A stretch of DNA of 64,000 bases, taken from assembly GCF_014202505.1 (NCBI RefSeq), contig NZ_JACHGW010000002.1, forward strand, positions 1,116,001 to 1,180,000, written 5' to 3'. The stretch is from Armatimonas rosea (lineage in GTDB: Bacteria; Armatimonadota; Armatimonadia; Armatimonadales; Armatimonadaceae). The notes below the pieces were generated by a model that was not told where the DNA came from, did no database searches, and was given only the letters and a program-made list of their open reading frames with translations. Positions 40,728-48,232 of this stretch are shown in pieces (position 1 is the stretch's first letter; every line of letters begins with the position of its first letter). The translations under genes and the position numbers were made by a program.

Positions 40728-41843
40728 CTAGAGCGGCTTTGCCGTGCTCACCGAGAGCGCCTGGACCTCATCGGCGGTCACTTCCCGCCCCAGCTTCTCG
40801 GAGAGGTAGATGCCCTCGGAGATGAGCATGGTGTTGAGGGCCAGGTCCATGGTCGGCAGGAGCGTGTCGTTGCCCAGGAGCACATTGACCCAGTGGCGCT
40901 GGCTGTTGTCCCGTGTGTCCGTATCGCCGTCTTCCGTGCGGAGCTTGCGCCGCCGGTAGGCCGCCGCGCCCATCGACGCGCCGCCGTCGATATCCAGGTC
41001 GCCGTGCGACGTGAAGTACCCAAAGGGCCGCAGGCGCGCGCCACCATCGCTGCCGAGGATGAACGAGCCCTCCAGCGTATCCAGGTGCATCGCCCAGGCT
41101 TCGAGGATGTCCAGCGCCATGCCGTTGGAGAAGTTCACGAGGCCCGTTCCCAGCTCCTCCACCGAGTAGCCCGAGAGCTCCTGGCGCTTGGGGTCCATGG
41201 CGAGCTTCTGAAAGGTCCGCCCCGAGATACGGGTGGGCGACGGGTTGCCCAGCAGCCAGAGTAGCTCGGAGATATGGTAGACCCCCATGTCGTAGAGGGC
41301 GCCGCCGCCGGAGTTCTCTTTCTGCACAAAGGTCGGTTTGCCGTAGCCATCGACATAGGGCCGTCCCCGCCGCCGGTGCCCGTTGGTGCGGGCGTAGTAG
41401 ACCTCGCCCAGCGCGCCATCGTCGATCAGCTCCTTCACCGAGCGCACCTCGTTAGAGTAGATTCCCGCCAGCTGGATATGCAGCAGCTTCCCCGAAGCCT
41501 CCGCCGCCGCCTTCATCGCCACCGCATCGGCGTAGGCTCCCGCCATGGGCTTCTCGCAGTAGCAGTGCCGCCCCGATGCCAAGACCGCCTCGACCCCCGC
41601 CCGATGGAAGTTGTTGTGCAAGCACACATCCACCGCGTCTAGGTCGTCGCGCTTGAGCATCTCATGGGCGCTGTAGTAGACATTCGGAATCCCGAACGTG
41701 GCTGCGCTCTTGTCCGCCGCAGCCGGGAGAATATCCGCGCAGGCGACCACATTGGCCTCGGGGATCTCTTTGTAGGTTGCCAGGTGCTGCTGGGCGATCT
41801 GCCCACAGCCGATAATGCCGATCCGAACTTCTTTCTTGCTCAT
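40728..41843 (-). CDS. Gfo/Idh/MocA family oxidoreductase
   Basis: A 371-residue NAD(P)-dependent oxidoreductase. Rossmann start RIGIIGCGQIAQQHL (GxGxxA), the Lys motif CYCEKPMAGAYAD (about residues 93-105), and the C-terminal domain GGALYDMGVYHISELLWLLG with the usual catalytic His. The substrate is unknown but probably a sugar derivative. The start MSKKEVRIGIIG was preferred; the longer frame runs into repeat family B DNA. It is distinct from, but related to, the oxidoreductase at 9641. Confidence 0.87.
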   Translation of the reverse strand: MSKKEVRIGIIGCGQIAQQHLATYKEIPEANVVACADILPAAADKSAATFGIPNVYYSAHEMLKRDDLDAVDVCLHNNFHRAGVEAVLASGRHCYCEKPMAGAYADAVAMKAAAEASGKLLHIQLAGIYSNEVRSVKELIDDGALGEVYYARTNGHRRRGRPYVDGYGKPTFVQKENSGGGALYDMGVYHISELLWLLGNPSPTRISGRTFQKLAMDPKRQELSGYSVEELGTGLVNFSNGMALDILEAWAMHLDTLEGSFILGSDGGARLRPFGYFTSHGDLDIDGGASMGAAAYRRRKLRTEDGDTDTRDNSQRHWVNVLLGNDTLLPTMDLALNTMLISEGIYLSEKLGREVTADEVQALSVSTAKPL

Positions 41844-41882
41844 GGGGCTAGGTTCGGCGGCGAGGGAGAGGCTTCCTGCTGT

Positions 41883-42003
41883 GCGGGGATTGGAAATCCC
41901 CGGCACAGGGCTGGGAGCGTCCCGTGGACGCGCAGAGCGCAAGCGTCTCCCGCGTCCTCGGGACGCTCCCCAAACGCGTAGGCGGGTATTTTAATGCCCG
42001 ACT
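41883..42003. repeat. Palindromic repeat family B, copy 2
   Basis: Contains GCGGGGATTGGAAATCCCCG, a long pair around GGGAGCGTCCCGTGGACGCG and CGCGTCCTCGGGACGCTCCC, and a GGCGGGTATTTTAATGCCCG tail. The tail meets the stop codon of the ABC transporter gene. Confidence 0.85.
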
Positions 42004-43741
42004 ATTGCCCGACGACACCGGCGAGCAGGGGACGGAACTGGGCTTCGTGGAGGCGCTGGTAGATTCCCCCCGAGGCCACGAGGTCCCCGTGACGGCCTTG
42101 CTCGGCGATCCCGGTCTCGTCCACCACGACGATTCGGTCGGCGTTTTGGATGGTCGCGAGGCGGTGGGCGATCACCAGGGTGGTGCGACCGACCGAGAGC
42201 TCGGCAAGCGATGCTTGAATGGCGCGCTCGGTCTCCGTGTCCAGCGCCGACGTGGCTTCGTCGAGGATGAGAATGGGGGGATTCTTGAGAAACATCCGCG
42301 CAATCGCGAGGCGCTGCTTCTGCCCACCCGAGAGCTTCACACCGCGCTCCCCGATCACCGTGTCCAGGCCATCGGGAAGCTGCGCGATCAGCTCGTCGAG
42401 CCGGGCACGCCGTGCCGCTTCATTGATCTCGTCGTCGGTAGCATCCAGACGCCCGTAGATAATATTCTCGCGGATCGTCCCCGCAAAGAGAAAGACATCT
42501 TGCTGGACGATCCCGATATTGCGCCGCAGCGATGCTAGGGTCAGCTCGCGGATATCGCTGCCATCTACCGTGATGCGGCCTGAGAGCGGCTCGTAGAAGC
42601 GCGGCACGAGCGAGCAGATCGTGGTCTTGCCCGCACCGCTGGGACCGACAAAGGCGACCGTCTCGCCGGGGTGGATCGTGAGGTTGATGTTATGGAGCAC
42701 CTGCTTGTGTGCCTCGTAGCCAAAAGTCACGTCCTCAAAGCGAATCTCGCCCGTCAGGTGCTCGATGGTCTTCGCATTTGGCGCATCGGCGATATCGGGC
42801 GCGGTGTTTAGCAGTTCGGAGTAGCGCTTGAAGCCCGCGATTCCCTTGGGATAGGTCTCGAGCACCGCGTTGATCTTCTCCACAGGGCGGAAGAAGACAT
42901 TGACCAGCAGCAGAAAGCCCATGAACCCGCCGACCGTCAGCTCGCCGTGCAGGACATAGAACGCTCCGGCGATCATCACAAAGAGCTGGACGATGCGCAT
43001 GGTCATGTAGCTGAGCGACATGCTCTTGGACATCAAGCGGTAGGCATCGAGCTTGGTGTCTTTGTAGGCCTCGTTGTCTCGGGCGAAGAGCTTGCGCTCG
43101 TGGTCCTCGTTGGCAAAGGCCTGCACCACCCGCATCCCACCGACATTCTCTTCGATACGCGCATTAAAGTCCCCGACCCGCCCAAAGAGCGCCCGCATGT
43201 TGAGCGTCATCGCCCGCCCGTAGCGTGTCGAGACCCAGGTCATCGGCGGCACGACCAGCCCCGTGATCAGCGCCAGCTTCGGATTCAGCGTGACCATCAG
43301 CCCAAACGAGCCGAGAAACGTCATCACCGCGATAAACGCATCCTCGGGGCCGTGGTGCGCCACCTCGCCCACCTCTTCGAGGTCTTTGGTGATCCGTGCC
43401 ACCAAGTGCCCGGTCTTCTGGTTGTCGAAGAAGCGAAACGAGAGCTTCTGCAAGTGGTCGAAGATGCGCCGTCGCATCTCGGTCTCGATGGAGATTCCTA
43501 GCACGTGCCCCCAGTAGTTCACCACATACTGAAGCCCCGTGTTTACCAAGTAGATCACCAGCAGCCCCACGGCGGCGCTGAGGATCAGCCCCCCGTTCGA
43601 GCTGGGCAGGAGCTTGTCCACAAAGTACTTCACGGCCAGGGGGAACGCCAGCTCCAGTAGCCCCGAGATCACGGCGCAGGAAAAATCAGTGAGAAACAGG
43701 CGGCGGTGGGGGCGGTAGTAGGAGAAAAACTCACGGAGCAT
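42002..43741 (-). CDS. ABC transporter, fused permease and ATP-binding protein
   Basis: A 579-residue half-transporter of the exporter type (MsbA/LmrA-like). Six membrane helices occupy about residues 1-310. The ATPase has Walker A GPSGAGKTT (about 372), signature LSGGQKQRLAIARM, Walker B ILILDEATSALD and H-loop VIAHRLATI. It probably works as a homodimer exporting a lipid or drug-like compound. The start MLREFFSYYRPH at 43741 was chosen because TATAAC lies 6 nt before it; the longer frame would include a family B repeat. Confidence 0.92.
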   Translation of the reverse strand: MLREFFSYYRPHRRLFLTDFSCAVISGLLELAFPLAVKYFVDKLLPSSNGGLILSAAVGLLVIYLVNTGLQYVVNYWGHVLGISIETEMRRRIFDHLQKLSFRFFDNQKTGHLVARITKDLEEVGEVAHHGPEDAFIAVMTFLGSFGLMVTLNPKLALITGLVVPPMTWVSTRYGRAMTLNMRALFGRVGDFNARIEENVGGMRVVQAFANEDHERKLFARDNEAYKDTKLDAYRLMSKSMSLSYMTMRIVQLFVMIAGAFYVLHGELTVGGFMGFLLLVNVFFRPVEKINAVLETYPKGIAGFKRYSELLNTAPDIADAPNAKTIEHLTGEIRFEDVTFGYEAHKQVLHNINLTIHPGETVAFVGPSGAGKTTICSLVPRFYEPLSGRITVDGSDIRELTLASLRRNIGIVQQDVFLFAGTIRENIIYGRLDATDDEINEAARRARLDELIAQLPDGLDTVIGERGVKLSGGQKQRLAIARMFLKNPPILILDEATSALDTETERAIQASLAELSVGRTTLVIAHRLATIQNADRIVVVDETGIAEQGRHGDLVASGGIYQRLHEAQFRPLLAGVVGQ

Positions 43742-43747
43742 TGCCTG

Positions 43748-43753
43748 GTTATA
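43748..43753 (-). promoter_or_regulatory. -10 box of the leaderless ABC transporter gene
   Basis: TATAAC on the minus strand, 6 nt before the ATG at 43741. Confidence 0.58.
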
Positions 43754-43770
43754 CCCGGCATGCCAACTGC

Positions 43771-43888
43771 GTGCGGGGATTGGAAATCCCCGGCAGCAGG
43801 CCAAGAGTGTCCCGAGGACGCGGGAAATGCGTGTGCTCTGCGCGTCCTCGGGACGCTTTTTTCCGTAGGCGGGGTCTTCAGCCCCCGA
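43771..43888. repeat. Palindromic repeat family B, copy 3
   Basis: GCGGGGATTGGAAATCCCCG, then GTGTCCCGAGGACGCG paired with CGCGTCCTCGGGACGC. The final hairpin is altered to GGCGGGGTCTTCAGCCCCC. Confidence 0.82.
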
Positions 43889-43895
43889 CACGCCG

Positions 43896-44321
43896 TTAAG
43901 AGACTCCCCGGATGGCGTAGTAGAGCACAACCCACCCGCTCTTTTGCTTCTCGACGAGGCATGTTCCAAATGTGCCTCCACGCCCATCCTTATGCCAGCC
44001 CGTCTCCACCTTCGCTTGGCTTACCGTGATCCAGCGCACGGTATTGGCGGAGAGAAGTATGCCCTCCTTTTCGGTTACCTTATCGACGACCTCGAACCTG
44101 CGTGGCTTGACAGCGGAGCGTGCCTTGACGGGCGGCTTGTTGTTGTGAAAGCGTGCCAGAAAGGTGGGGGAGGGATCGGCGTTGTCTACCGAGAGAAAGT
44201 AGACCTCAGGGAACCTGATACGGGTGATGAAGCGAAACTGTGCGGGCAGCTTTGCCATATGAAAGCGAAAAACCGCCTCACGGATGTTGTCTGCCTCTTG
44301 TGGGCTAAAGGCTTTTTGCAA
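43896..44321 (-). CDS. Hypothetical protein with TTG start, coupled to upstream gene
   Basis: A 141-residue soluble protein that I do not recognise (EADNIREAVFRFHMAKLPAQ, later RWITVSQAKVETGWHKDGRG). A TTG at 44321 lies 5 nt after ACAGGAGGC and overlaps the end of the preceding gene by 17 bases, so it is the preferred start; a GTG at 44417 lacks a ribosome binding site and would read through the overlap. The GWHKDGRGGTFGTCLV ending is Gly-rich. Function unknown. Confidence 0.5.
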   Translation of the reverse strand: MQKAFSPQEADNIREAVFRFHMAKLPAQFRFITRIRFPEVYFLSVDNADPSPTFLARFHNNKPPVKARSAVKPRRFEVVDKVTEKEGILLSANTVRWITVSQAKVETGWHKDGRGGTFGTCLVEKQKSGWVVLYYAIRGVS

Positions 44322-44796
44322 GGAGAGCCTCCTGTAGGTGTTCAGCCAGAGCGAAGTCTTTTCGCCGTAGGAGTAGCTCCCACCCCCCCGACTTTGTGGG
44401 CTGGACTTGCATCTCACGAATGCCTTGGGTTTGAAACTGAGTGTAGAGCTGGCCTATCACATGGCGGCTACCAGATTCTTGGTAGAAGACGGCATGCTCA
44501 TAGCGTGGACCAAGCTGGCGATTGATGCGCAGGACCACTTCCTCAAAGTCAGAGAGAGAGGGGATGCGCTCGATGAAAATATGGTGCTCATCCACGCGCC
44601 CCGCTTCTAGCTCCAGACAAGCCCCGACTGGCTCACAGACAAAGACATCGTAGCTCCCGTCGTTGCGCTCGTAGGCCACCAGCTCGACGAGCTGCTCACA
44701 AAGGGGGTGGCAATGGTTGCCGGTGTAGCAGTCCACGCTCGGCACATCGCGCTCGCCAAGCTCCTGGTGCAGGTCGCTGAGAATGTTTAGGTGCAT
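44305..44796 (-). CDS. Hypothetical protein
   Basis: A 163-residue soluble protein that I do not recognise, with two conserved-looking segments: CYTGNHCHPLCEQLVELVAYE, which holds Cys/His residues (about 23-34) that could bind metal, and PSLSDFEEVVLRINRQLG. It overlaps the next gene, which suggests coupled translation. It is the middle gene of a probable three-gene cluster with the small membrane protein upstream (54-base gap). Function unknown. Confidence 0.55.
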   Translation of the reverse strand: MHLNILSDLHQELGERDVPSVDCYTGNHCHPLCEQLVELVAYERNDGSYDVFVCEPVGACLELEAGRVDEHHIFIERIPSLSDFEEVVLRINRQLGPRYEHAVFYQESGSRHVIGQLYTQFQTQGIREMQVQPTKSGGWELLLRRKDFALAEHLQEALLAKSL

Positions 44797-44850
44797 ATGG
44801 ACTTCGCAAGCTTCTTCGCGACGCTGTTTGTCTCTCTGTCTCTGAAGGGG

Positions 44851-45012
44851 CTACCGTCTGGGGGGACGTAGCCCCCAGCTGAGTATGCTACCTGCCAGCC
44901 CCAGGACAAAACCGACCCAGCCAATGTTATAGGGGACGATGTTAAACCAGCTCAAGACGATGAGAACCGTGCCAATTGCCCAGAGATACCAGGCAAGTTT
45001 TTGTTTACTCAT
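44851..45012 (-). CDS. Small two-helix membrane protein
   Basis: A 53-residue protein with two hydrophobic helices (about residues 6-20 and 26-46) and a basic end (RPPRR). A TACAAT box (45031-45036) and a GAGGAG ribosome binding site 8 nt before the ATG support this start; the longer frame extends into repeat family D. Function unknown; such small proteins often associate with larger membrane complexes. Confidence 0.6.
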   Translation of the reverse strand: MSKQKLAWYLWAIGTVLIVLSWFNIVPYNIGWVGFVLGLAGSILSWGLRPPRR

Positions 45013-45083
45013 GAGAGTTGCTCCTCGCGCATTGTACTGCAAAAGTGGCCGGAGCCATGTGTTGCCGGAACCACCAGGGTTCC

Positions 45084-45160
45084 GGCTTAAGAGGGCGACG
45101 GCTGCCTTCGCAGCCAAGAGAGTTTAGTGGCTACGAAGGTCGCCGTCGCCCTCTTAAGCC
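45084..45160. repeat. Palindromic repeat family D, copy 1
   Basis: A perfect 18-bp pair, GGCTTAAGAGGGCGACGG (45084-45101) and CCGTCGCCCTCTTAAGCC (45143-45160), with an inner GGCTGCCTTCGCAGCC hairpin. The second copy is near 63,045-63,123. The rest of the 279-base gap before the acyltransferase holds a family F repeat and a promoter, and nothing else I can identify. Confidence 0.8.
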
Positions 45161-45253
45161 CAGAGACTTGTTCTCAGGGCCTCAGCGCCCCGACTTTGCG
45201 ATTTGTATCTCTCGGCTCCCCTACCCCCAAAATAAAGGGAAATTCCTTTTATC

Positions 45254-45280
45254 TCCCCCAATCTTGGGGGCTGGGGGGCC
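45254..45280 (+). repeat. Repeat family F, copy 4, in a promoter
   Basis: TCCCCCAATCTTGGGGGCTG followed by GGGGGCC. It abuts the -10 box of the acyltransferase gene and would replace the usual -35 region. Confidence 0.7.
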
Positions 45281-45286
45281 TATAAT
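45281..45286 (+). promoter_or_regulatory. -10 box of the leaderless acyltransferase gene
   Basis: A consensus TATAAT ending 5 nt before the ATG at 45292; no ribosome binding site. Confidence 0.65.
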
Positions 45287-45291
45287 AACCC

Positions 45292-46560
45292 ATGTCGTCT
45301 GATTCGTCTGAGATCATTGTCCCGGGGCGCGCGGATTTTATCGCGGCCAAGCCAACCCCCTCAGTGATCCGGGTGGCGCAGAGGTACAGCAACGCCATTG
45401 TGGGCGTGCTGGGCATCAGTGGTGTGGACTACGACCAAGACGAGCTGGAGCGGTTTCGGGAGCTTGCGGGGGAGCGGGTCTTGCTGACGCCCAACCACCC
45501 GACCAACACCGACCCCGCGCTGGTCTTCCATCTCTCCGCACAAGTGAGCCAGAGCTTTCGCTACCTGGCCTGCCGCGAGAGCTTCGACCACTGCCTGGGG
45601 CTCTGGGGGCATCTCATCAAGCGGATCGGGGCGCACTCGGTGATCCGGGGGACAGCAGACCGTGCGAGCTTCCGTGCGACCCGTGAGCTGCTCGCCAGCC
45701 CCGCCAGCAAGCTGGTGATCTTCCCCGAGGGCGAGGTCTACTCCCAGAACGACACGCTCTTGCCCTTCCACGATGGGGTCTTTCAGCTGGCGTTCTGGGC
45801 GCTGGAGGATGCGCGCAAGGACGACGAATCCGCGACGCTCTTTATCCAGCCCGTGGCGCTGAAGTACAAGTTCACCACCGACATGCGCCTGCCGATCCTC
45901 TTCTCGCTCAACCGGCTGGAGCACTTCACCGGCTCGCCGATCGCCCACACGGCCAGCACCTACGAGCGCCTGCGGGGAATAGGGTTTGCGATGCTGCGCT
46001 CGCTGGAGAGGGAGTACCGCCTGCCGTCGCCCAAGGAAAAAGACGAAGACTTAGAGTCGGACTTTACGCCGCGGCTGGAGGCCATTAAGGAGGCGATCTT
46101 GCAGCGGGTCGCCCTTGCCGTCGGCATCCCCGACCCACGCGGCGAGACCCTCCCCGAGCGCATGCGCACCCTGATCCACGCCATTGAGACGGTCACCCGC
46201 GACGAGCCCGATCCCGCCACCAAGACCCCCTACGACACCGAGCTACGCCGCCAGCAGCGCGAGCGCGCCCGGCCGCTCCTGCGTGATCTGGACCGCATCG
46301 CCAACTGGATCGCGGTCTACGATGGCTACGTAAGAGAGGACCCCACCCCCGAGCGCCTCTTCGATCTGCTCGTCCGCCTAGAGCGAGAGTGCTTTGGGCG
46401 CTCCTACCTCACCGGCCCCCGCCGCGCCCGCGTCCGCCTCCCCGAGCCCCTCAACCTCGGCGACCGCCTCGCCGCCTACAGAGCCGCCCGCCGCGCCGAG
46501 GTGCGTGCGGTCGCCAAAGAAGCCGAAAAACGCATCTTCACCGAGCTACGGAGCCGCTAG
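45292..46560 (+). CDS. PlsC-like acyltransferase
   Basis: A 422-residue protein with the glycerolipid acyltransferase motifs: NHPTNTDP (HX4D, catalytic His and Asp, about residues 66-73), a later VIRGTADR segment and FPEGE (about 144-148). The N-terminal 180 residues form the acyltransferase domain; the long C-terminal helical tail (LRDLDRIANWIAVYDGY) is less familiar. It probably transfers an acyl chain to a lysophospholipid-like acceptor at the membrane. It is followed directly by the next gene with no spacer. Confidence 0.83.
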   Translation: MSSDSSEIIVPGRADFIAAKPTPSVIRVAQRYSNAIVGVLGISGVDYDQDELERFRELAGERVLLTPNHPTNTDPALVFHLSAQVSQSFRYLACRESFDHCLGLWGHLIKRIGAHSVIRGTADRASFRATRELLASPASKLVIFPEGEVYSQNDTLLPFHDGVFQLAFWALEDARKDDESATLFIQPVALKYKFTTDMRLPILFSLNRLEHFTGSPIAHTASTYERLRGIGFAMLRSLEREYRLPSPKEKDEDLESDFTPRLEAIKEAILQRVALAVGIPDPRGETLPERMRTLIHAIETVTRDEPDPATKTPYDTELRRQQRERARPLLRDLDRIANWIAVYDGYVREDPTPERLFDLLVRLERECFGRSYLTGPRRARVRLPEPLNLGDRLAAYRAARRAEVRAVAKEAEKRIFTELRSR

Positions 46561-47316
46561 GTGCAGCGGCAAGGGCAGTTGACCCCGCAGCAACCAAACG
46601 TCACCCTGCGTCTCCTCTTTTCGGAGAAGGCCCTTGTCCAGCAGCTCTCGGCACAAGAGCCCGAAGCCTCTCTACGTCTCCTGAATGAGGTGCTTCAGCG
46701 ATCCTTTGTGGTTCCTTGTCTGAAGGTCTTCTTTTCCTGTCTCGCTTGTTTGATGTTTTGGCCGCTCAGTCTGTACCTCCTTCCTAAGGGAACCGACGAT
46801 TACTTTGTTTGGCAACATTTAGTATTACTTGCGTATTGCTTTTACTGCATTGTCATTTTGATAACAAGCACTGCAGGACTCATCAACGCAAAAAATCAGC
46901 GGCTTGAGTGGGTACTGCGTACGCTTCGCGAGAAGCACATGACGGCGCGCGCACCGTGGCCTCAGTCACTTCCGGTGCTTCTTGCCCTGGTGGGGCAAAC
47001 AGGCTGGTTATACGAAAAAGACCTCCTGCACTGGTGGTGGGGTGAGGCCTATTCCCTTCTTCTCCGCTGGCTTCCTCGATTGGAACCTGGCGAGCTCAGC
47101 GCCCCGGAGTGCCGGACCTTGCGCAAGCTCCTGCGCCTCAACCCTCAGTACGAGGACTTGCAGGTGGCGATTCTCCTCGCGCTGGGAACGGCACGGGATG
47201 TAAAAGCGCGGCGTGTGGCGATAAAGCTCGTGCGAAGGAGCCCGCATGAGCGTGTGCGAGAGGCGGCGCGGGACTGTCTGCTGGAGCTTGGGATGGGGCG
47301 GGGAGCCGGGCATTGA
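46561..47316 (+). CDS. Membrane protein with HEAT-like C-terminus
   Basis: A 251-residue protein. Two membrane helices lie at about residues 49-72 and 83-108 (CLKVFFSCLACLMFWPL, LVLLAYCFYCIVILITS). The C-terminal part (about 150-245: LEPGELSAPECRTLRKLLRL, AILLALGTARDVKARRVAI) looks like HEAT repeats. It starts with GTG immediately after the acyltransferase stop. Its last codons and the stop lie in a family B repeat. Function unknown. Confidence 0.55.
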   Translation: MQRQGQLTPQQPNVTLRLLFSEKALVQQLSAQEPEASLRLLNEVLQRSFVVPCLKVFFSCLACLMFWPLSLYLLPKGTDDYFVWQHLVLLAYCFYCIVILITSTAGLINAKNQRLEWVLRTLREKHMTARAPWPQSLPVLLALVGQTGWLYEKDLLHWWWGEAYSLLLRWLPRLEPGELSAPECRTLRKLLRLNPQYEDLQVAILLALGTARDVKARRVAIKLVRRSPHERVREAARDCLLELGMGRGAGH

Positions 47317-47426
47317 AATACCCGTCTCCGAGCTTGGGGAGCGTCCCGAGGACGCGCAGAGCACACGTATTTTCTGCGTCCCCGGGACGCTCTTGGCCTT
47401 GTGCCGGGGATTTCTAATCCCCGCAC
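47306..47426. repeat. Palindromic repeat family B, copy 4, reversed
   Basis: Same element in opposite orientation. Its first bases supply the end and stop codon (TGA, 47314-47316) of the preceding gene. Confidence 0.82.
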
Positions 47427-47429
47427 AGA

Positions 47430-48014
47430 TTAATCGGTAGGTTCTCGGAAGACAATGCGCTCATAGAGCTCGCTGAGGGGGATGCTGACGTGCAGTGCGG
47501 GAAGCTCAAGCGTCGTCTCTAGGCCGCGCAGCTCGGTGAGGAGCCAGGTATTGCTCTCTTGGCGCTCGTAGCGCTCGACGAGGGGCTCAGCTTGGGAAAT
47601 TAAGACGTAGTATTTTAGCGACGCGAGACGGCGGTAGTGGGCGAACTTGGCACCGCGGTCATAGGCTTCCGTGCTGGGGGAGAGAACCTCAAAGAGCGCG
47701 ATGGGATTGGTGATCGTGTCGAACTGGTCGTCTACAAAGATTGGCTCGTCGCAGATCACCAGGGCATCGGGGTAGGTGTAGAGGCGCGTATCAGGGACAC
47801 TGAGGCGCAGGTCGTTGAGGTGTGTGGTGCAGGGGCGACCGCGCAGGCCGGTGTGGAGGGCTGCCCCAAGATTGGTGACAATGAGGGTGTGCTCAAAAGA
47901 AACTCCAGCCATGGCGTAGAGCTCGCCGTTGATCAGCTCGCTCCGGTGATCGGCGGCGCGTTCAAGGGCGAGATATTCTTCGGGCGTGAAGCGCGGAAGG
48001 GGAGCGACGGACAT
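47430..48014 (-). CDS. Uma2-family putative endonuclease
   Basis: A 194-residue protein of the Uma2 (DUF820) family of PD-(D/E)xK-like nucleases. Typical segments are FTPEEYLALERAADHRSELI (about 8-27), GELYAMAGVSFEHTLIVTNL, YTYPDALVICDEP (the Asp) and LFEVLSPSTEAYDRGAKFAH (Glu and Lys). These proteins are widespread and often linked to mobile DNA; the target is unknown. The start MSVAPLPRFT follows TACAAT by 6 nt. Confidence 0.85.
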   Translation of the reverse strand: MSVAPLPRFTPEEYLALERAADHRSELINGELYAMAGVSFEHTLIVTNLGAALHTGLRGRPCTTHLNDLRLSVPDTRLYTYPDALVICDEPIFVDDQFDTITNPIALFEVLSPSTEAYDRGAKFAHYRRLASLKYYVLISQAEPLVERYERQESNTWLLTELRGLETTLELPALHVSIPLSELYERIVFREPTD

Positions 48015-48020
48015 AGCGTG

Positions 48021-48026
48021 ATTGTA
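48021..48026 (-). promoter_or_regulatory. -10 box of the leaderless Uma2 gene
   Basis: TACAAT on the minus strand, 6 nt before the ATG at 48014. Confidence 0.6.
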
Positions 48027-48037
48027 CCAAACGCCGT

Positions 48038-48120
48038 GCATGGAAATACCCGACTCCGCGCTGGGGGAGCGTCCCGAGGACGCGGGGAATGCCTTTGCGG
48101 GGGATTTCCCATCCCCACAC
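48038..48120. repeat. Palindromic repeat family B, copy 5, shortened
   Basis: Contains the GCATGGAAATACCCGAC end, GGGGGAGCGTCCCGAGGACG and a GGGGGATTTCCCATCCCC hairpin, but the second long arm is missing. Confidence 0.75.
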
Positions 48121-48179
48121 GGATGGGGGGCGGAACTTTCACTATCGTTATAGGGTTATAGTACCGAATATCCGTGGGG

Positions 48180-48227
48180 TATAATGTGCCGGGCGGAGAC
48201 TCCGCCCCCTGGCAAGGAGACTGTTTT
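48180..48227 (+). promoter_or_regulatory. Promoter and hairpin leader of the pyruvate dehydrogenase operon
   Basis: TATAAT (48180-48185) is followed by GGGCGGAG-A-CTCCGCCC (48191-48207), then AAGGAGA as ribosome binding site and ATG at 48233. The hairpin sits next to the predicted 5' end. Unlike most genes here, this operon has a proper leader. Confidence 0.6.
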
Positions 48228-48232
48228 ACAAG

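Noticed and set aside
42002-43987. Long upstream start of the ABC transporter
   Set aside because: The extra 82 residues come from repeat family B and lack any conserved feature; the ATG at 43741 has a -10 box 6 nt away.
29560-48120. Family B copies as a CRISPR array
   Set aside because: The copies are kilobases apart, palindromic and differ in orientation; there are no regular spacers or cas genes.
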